From the NCBI RefSeq assembly GCF_009870125.1, contig NC_046683.1, positions 37,773,869 through 37,837,868 on the forward strand: a stretch of 64,000 nt of DNA. The letters run 5' to 3'. Under the pieces are notes generated by a model. The model worked only from the letters and a program-made list of their open reading frames with translations, was not told the DNA's origin and ran no database searches. Within the stretch, counting starts at the first letter, position 1, and every line of letters starts with the position of its first letter. The DNA is from Drosophila pseudoobscura (lineage: Eukaryota; Arthropoda; Insecta; Diptera; Drosophilidae). Position numbers and translations under genes: made by a program. Shown here piece after piece: positions 58,801-64,000 of the stretch.

Positions 58801-58860
58801 TATCAGCTTCTACATATATACATATGTACATATGTATCTTTAGTCGTATATTAAGCCATG
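55801..58860. other. Non-coding DNA with hexamer and dinucleotide arrays
   Basis: ACAGTT/ACAGTC hexamers run at about 55965-56012. CGTCTGG heptamers occur at 56094-56121 and GGCTTT repeats at about 56218-56242. ATGTAT-type strings lie at about 57140-57185 and 57375-57430, a (CT)n run is at 58131-58150, and GGATGGGC octamers are at about 58373-58410. No exon was recognised, and open frames here cross the arrays. Confidence 0.5.
55965..56012. repeat. Hexamer array CAGTTA/CAGTCA
   Basis: Four CAGTTA-type units are followed by four or more CAGTCA-type units without interruption. The two variants are segregated, as expected if the array grew by local slippage after one substitution. Confidence 0.9.
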
Positions 58861-61175
58861 GTACGATACGGCCTTTTCCGTGGGGCCGTGGCCGTGTGGA
58901 AATCACAGCCTAATCAAATTTAAATTGATTGATTTCGCGGCAGCCATAAAGATTACCACCGATCCGATACGATGCGATCCGATCCCTATCGCTGCTTCTT
59001 GTCGTCCGATACAGGCCGCAACAGTTATACAATGTCCGGCAATAAAGACCAGCGCGGTGCACCGCCCCGGTAATTACCTTATTTCTGGGATCAAGGCATT
59101 ATATTGAAAGGGAAATTCCGGCTCTAGAACGGGTCTGCTGCGGATGACGGATAATAAAAAAGGTTATACTTAGTGAGGGCAGCACCCCCGTCAGCCCGTC
59201 TGTCTCTGGTATTCAGGTATGAGAATCGAAAGTAGCTCTGATCTCTTTTGAAAGTCTTATAAACCATAACGATACACAACGAATTACTTTTAGGTTAACG
59301 AATCGAAGCATATAAAGCAGCACTTCTTGCTTTGCTGCTCTTGGGAAAGGAGTCTGAATGAAAATAGTATTCTGTATCTCAATATGGCGCAGCAGAGGGG
59401 AACAAAAATGGAAGAGATCCCTTGGTAAAGCCAGTTCTCTTTCACTCCATATTGCGGCTCATTGCGGCACATTGCTCGTATGCCGAGCGTTTCGTTTTGC
59501 ACATCTTGGCCAACTGCTTCCCACAGTAGTCGTGTGCGTACCGACTCGTATCTGAACAGCAGAGCAAAAACTAAACATGGCCAAGACCGAGACCTTCATC
59601 TGCGATTAGAATGCAATTAGTGGCAGCAGCAGCAGCAGCAGCAGCATCAGCAGTCGCCAGAACAGAGAGTGAGTGAAATATACTCCACAAAAAGTTCTAA
59701 CAAAACATTGCATTGAGCTTCAGTTTGTTGCGATTCCATGTTTTTTAGATGTGCCAGACCAGCATTAGTTTCGTTTTGATTTGTTTTGAGTTTGCCTCCA
59801 TTTGCGCTTTTTTTTATCTGTCATAATAACTTCCGCTTCAGCGTCAACTATAAATTTTTGTGCTTTTCATTTTCATTTGTGTGTAGTTTTATTTATTTGC
59901 TTTTGTTTCTTTATGAGCGTAAGAATACTCGTAATTAGATGAGATGGGATGTTGATGTAGATGTAGATGTGTCCGCGTCTAAGACTAAGTATACGGCTTT
60001 ACATACGGGCACGGGGACGGGGACGGACACGGGCACGGGCACGGGCACATATGTATGAAGAATTCTTTGCTTAACCCACATTGTGTGTACTCGTATGAAC
60101 GGAACTTATTTTGGGCCAGAATGCTCGTTAGCGTGAAAAGATTATGGCCCCTGCATGATACATGTGATCTGGTAGGTGTTCAGGGTAGGGGCCCGAGGCA
60201 GGGAATTCTTTGGGCCTCAAAGTGCCCTGTCACCTGTCCGGGACACACGAGAACGAGTAGGAGTACGAGTACTCCCTCATTTGTTAGCCAAATAAATCAA
60301 GAATCTGCTTTGGCTTTTGTTGGCACTTGCTGTCGGTTCTTAAGTGTTTCGTGTTTCCCCAGCCTCTGGCTCTGGCGCAGCCTTAGCCCCAGTCTCAACT
60401 GTTTGGTTTTTGGCCGTTCTGCGACGCAGAATTCGGTGGGAAAGACCCACCAGAGTATCCGAAAAAAACCAACATCGGATCTCGATTATTCCAAATAATG
60501 TGGCATAATGAGCGTGTTGTATAAGCTTATAAGAACAACTCCAAAGTTCAATGTTTGCCATTGAACGCGGGACGGGAGTCTTCTAGTCTTTCACTATCAT
60601 ATCACTCTATGATACTACTATTATGAAATACAAATACAGAATCTTATCTGGGGAGGGCGGGCGTTCCTCGCGGATCGGGCATCGGCCATCGGCCATCGCC
60701 CATCGCCCATTGTGGGTCGTGGATCGTGGATCGTGGATCGTGGAACACGGATCGGGCACGAGCTTTTGGATGCTTCTCGAGCTCATCAGCGACGTGGCCT
60801 CTGACTAAGTAGCTGGTCATATACATACATACATACATAGTAGGTGCCAGGCCCGGGAATTCTACCTCTTATCGGGCTGGCCGGAGCTGGTAATTATTTG
60901 GCTATAAATAACAATAAAAACCTGATCATAAACCTCGCGCCTTATCACGATAATGATCGTTCGTTGGGCGGTTACCTACTGCCCCTGCGCCTGCCCCTGC
61001 CCCTGCGCCTGCGCCTGCCCCTGCCACTGCCACTGCCACTGCCACTGCTACCGCCACTTCTACTGCTACTGGATTATTCTCAGCGTGTTCCGCAATTGGG
61101 TGAAAGCCCCACCAAGACGTATGTATGTATGTATGTACATACATACATATATCGGTCATCAGATCAGACTTGCTG

Positions 61176-61206
<31 letters not shown>

Positions 61207-64000
61207 TGCCTGTACCTGCGCGATGTTCATGGAAAGTTTTCTCACGGCTTTTATGGCTCCGTGCTTGTCAGATTGTCATCGTGGAAGTTTTTCCAGCGCC
61301 TCGAAATTTCGATTCTAAAGGTTACTGTCATGTTTTCATCTTAATTTCATTCACAAAAGAAATCCGATAGTGGCAACGGCTTGTATATTGTTTACATATT
61401 TATGCGGACGAGTATAGCTTAGAAAGGGGGTTGGGGGAAGCTTATATAATGCTCGAATTGGATGGATGTTGTATCAACAGCAGTACCACTGAGTGGCTAC
61501 GATCCAAGCTGCGACCCAAGGCGTTAAGAAGAATGGATTGCAGACCCTGAATTGTCCCTATAGTTCCCTATATGATTCGCCATAGTATTAAATACATTTT
61601 CAGTGTACATTTGTATGTGTGCATTTGGCTCGAAGCCACCTATGTTCCGTTTTACCCAGTTAATAGTTAACTTCCCAATTTGGCCCCGCACACGGGGCCT
61701 ATCCTTATCAGCTGGAAAGGCTTCTTGCTCTTTTCGCCTTGTTCTTTTGGCCACCTGGCATGCAGATCGAGAGGTAGCTAATTACAAGTAGATGTTCAGA
61801 TGGAAATTGAGAGATTTGCCCAACATCATCATCATCATTATCATTATCATTATCATTATCAATATCATTGTGATTATGGTCTTGACGAGCTGCACCCAAA
61901 GTTGCCAGCTCTAATGAAGTGATAACATTCGACATACAGATTCGACGACTGTCTCTCAGAAGTCGCTCCAGTTTGGCCTGGTTGCTGTCTGCTGTCTGAT
62001 GGCTGATGTTAATTTCAAGTTTATATAAATTATTTGCAGAGTGTGTTAACAAGAGTTGGTCAAATATTTGCACGGCTATTTGGCACTGTCCGTGTCAAGA
62101 AGGCTGTGCCGGGCCTGGGCCTGGGGCTGGGGCTGGGGCTGGCTTGGCTGGGACGTAGCTCCACAGAGTAGTAGCCACACACGGCGTATGAGTAATAAAG
62201 TCAACCTGCCAACACGATCATCATAATAATCATCAGAAGCAGAGCAGAAGAGCACTGCACGGCACGGCACGGCACAGGCACAGGCACACGGCAGAACAGC
62301 CGCAAAATTGTTGTGCAAACGATCACAACACGATATCAAAATAAAAAACAGCAGCCGTAGCAGCAGTAGCCGCAGCAAGAGCAAAAGTCAGAGAGACAGC
62401 CAGACAGAAAGCCAGACAGACAGCGAAATTTGTTTTTGTAGATGCAACAAGCAGCGTCAACAGCCTCGAATACTTGTCGAAAGGAGTTGGCAGTCTTTAA
62501 GGCAGTCTCCGAAAATGAATTACAAATAAAACGTATATATAAACACACAAATAAGCAAGCAATGCAAAAAAAAATTAAAACAATAATGTTTTGTTTAATA
62601 GCCAGCAAAAGGGCGAAAGTTTCGTCTGAAAAGGAGCGCCCAATAATAAAAAGGAAGTTTTTATCAGAAAGTCAAATGGAAATGTATGGCGTGAGTCACA
62701 CTCTGCGTATATCTATGTACATATACATACATATACATATATTTATCTTTACATATACATACATATATTTATATTTATATTTATATCTGTATCTATGTAC
62801 ATATATCTCTTTCAGAACGTTTGGAGGAGTATCTATCTTTTAGGAGTATCTAGAACTTGTAGAACTTGCTTGGAAGTTTGATTTGAATTCGATTGATTAA
62901 TTCTTGAGTGTCCCATAAAATGTCCTTAATATCTGTGTGTTTTTTCGTTGCTAGTTATTGTTCTTGTTAGTTCTTGTCTTTGCATGTTAGGTGATGCGGA
63001 ACATCAACCAAATAATTCATTTTTGATGTTTTTCCTACATGCTTATATTTGATTTAAATAATTCAAAAAGTCCCAACCCCCATTGATTGACTCAAATTAA
63101 GTACGAATATTTAGTTACATAATTGCTTTTCGTAAGGTTTAATTAGCCAATAAACTAAAATAACAGGCAAACTGTTGAATTAATGGCCAGAATATTTTTG
63201 GCTTCTATTGTACTTAGTTAGTGCATTGATTTCGTTGACTAATTTATTATGAGTGGCTGAATACCGTTTGCAAATGTTGCTTAATTATTCTAGCTAAACG
63301 GTGCCCTTTAAAGTTATATAAGAGCCCATAAGGAACCGCTGCTTGTTTTTTACAATTAAAATTACTTCGGCGGCGACTCCGGATTCTGCTGCAATCAATT
63401 TTTGATAATTACATTCAAAGAGGGTTTAGGAAGCCCCACTTCTGAGTGTACGAGTGCTTCTCGACCTGATGAATGCGCCTGCGGATATGACTGTATCTGT
63501 ATATGTACCTGTGTGTGTATATGCTTGGAGATATTTGCGGAAGTGCATTGATTTTCCACTCAAGTGGGCACTTGACTAGCCGCTGCCTTCGCCTTCGCCT
63601 TCGCCGCTGTCTGTCGTTGTGAATTGATTTTCTCACCTCTATTGACTTAACTTTTTTGTGTTTTTTCGCTTTGCGCTGCGCTCGAAAAATGTTAATTAGT
63701 TTTTTTTCCCTCCAACCACTTTTAATTAGAACTAAGTATTAGTATTTCAGTTTGTCTGTTTGTCTGTTTGTCATAGTTTGCGCTCGCTGCTATTTTTTCT
63801 AGGTGATTTGTTATCGTAACAACATTTATGCAAATCGCCATTGGAAGTCGGCAATTTTTGTGCGGATTTCCGCCTGAAACGCATCTTCATGCGAATTAAG
63901 CTCAAGCTAAAAGCGGAGTCGGACTCGGACTCGGAGTCAGAGTCAGAGTCAGAGTCGGAGTTGGTCCCACTGGACCGCCAGTGAAAGTTTTCTATGCTGA
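58861..64000. other. Non-coding DNA to the right edge
   Basis: No convincing coding exon. Arrays include (CAG)n at about 59623-59644 and GGGCAC/GGGGAC hexamers at 60006-60049. There are CATCGGC/GGATCGT heptamers at about 60680-60745, CTGCCC/CTGCGC/CTGCCA hexamers at 60978-61048 and GAGCCT hexamers at about 61173-61205. TCATTA hexamers follow at 61825-61860, GGGGCT at about 62112-62142 and GGACTC/AGAGTC at about 63917-63960. The stretch 62700-62810 is (TATACA)n-like. It may be distal regulatory DNA or intron of a gene beyond the window. Confidence 0.5.
60978..61048. repeat. CTGCCC-type hexamer array
   Basis: About eleven hexamers of CTGCCC, CTGCGC and CTGCCA follow each other, with the variants partly grouped. 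The array is open in all frames on both strands, which creates false Pro/Leu- or Ala/Gly-rich reading frames. Confidence 0.9.

Noticed and set aside
60844..61344. 166-codon open frame
   Set aside because: Built on the CTGCCC hexamer array and neighbouring GAGCCT repeats; not protein-like.
1..64000. CRISPR arrays, phage genes or bacterial operons
   Set aside because: Nothing of this kind exists here; the DNA is eukaryotic, and tandem repeats lack spacer-repeat structure.

Overview
The window is Drosophila-type nuclear DNA. Genes have short GT-AG introns, encoded proteins match fly families along their whole length, and there are no operons. The non-coding DNA carries many DINE-1-type Helitron remnants with the 'TATACCCGATACTC ... 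(GACGG)n ... GAGTATCGGGTATAAAA' organisation, plus dense ATGTACATATGTAT strings. This repeat style and the gene content suggest an obscura-group species and probably the X-derived Muller A element. The species call is inference.

Layout, left to right. IntS4 (+, 5'-truncated by the window) ends at 2483. Ubr1 (+, seven coding exons, 5229-14077) has a 3 kb repeat-bearing first intron. RhoGAP15B, the fly ARAP-like protein (-, eight coding exons, 27176 down to 18960), converges on Ubr1. A small TATA-driven single-exon gene (+, 27417-27746) lies just upstream of its first coding exon. From 27.9 to 38.2 kb there is no intact gene, only DINE-1 copies, a decayed non-LTR reverse transcriptase piece and a decayed hAT transposase tail. 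A ZC4H2 homologue (+, 38249-39229) and wurst (+, 40282-41541) follow. The Unc93-like gene CG4928 (-, five coding exons, 49163 down to 43115) converges on wurst. A compact gene with two BET-type bromodomains (+, 50747-51892) lies beyond it. From 51.9 to 64 kb I find no convincing coding exon, only short tandem arrays and AT/GT-rich repeats.

The genes are unrelated functionally: Integrator RNA processing, N-degron ubiquitylation, Rho signalling, a nuclear C4H2 zinc-finger protein, endocytosis and a membrane transporter-like protein. The two-bromodomain gene is the best candidate for something undescribed. It resembles testis-type BET proteins, has lost the W-P of the WPF shelf in both domains, keeps both acetyl-lysine-reading Asn residues, and appears to have arisen by duplicating one bromodomain unit including its intron.

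All splice structures were worked out by eye from splice sites and phase. Transcripts would be needed for UTRs and alternative starts.
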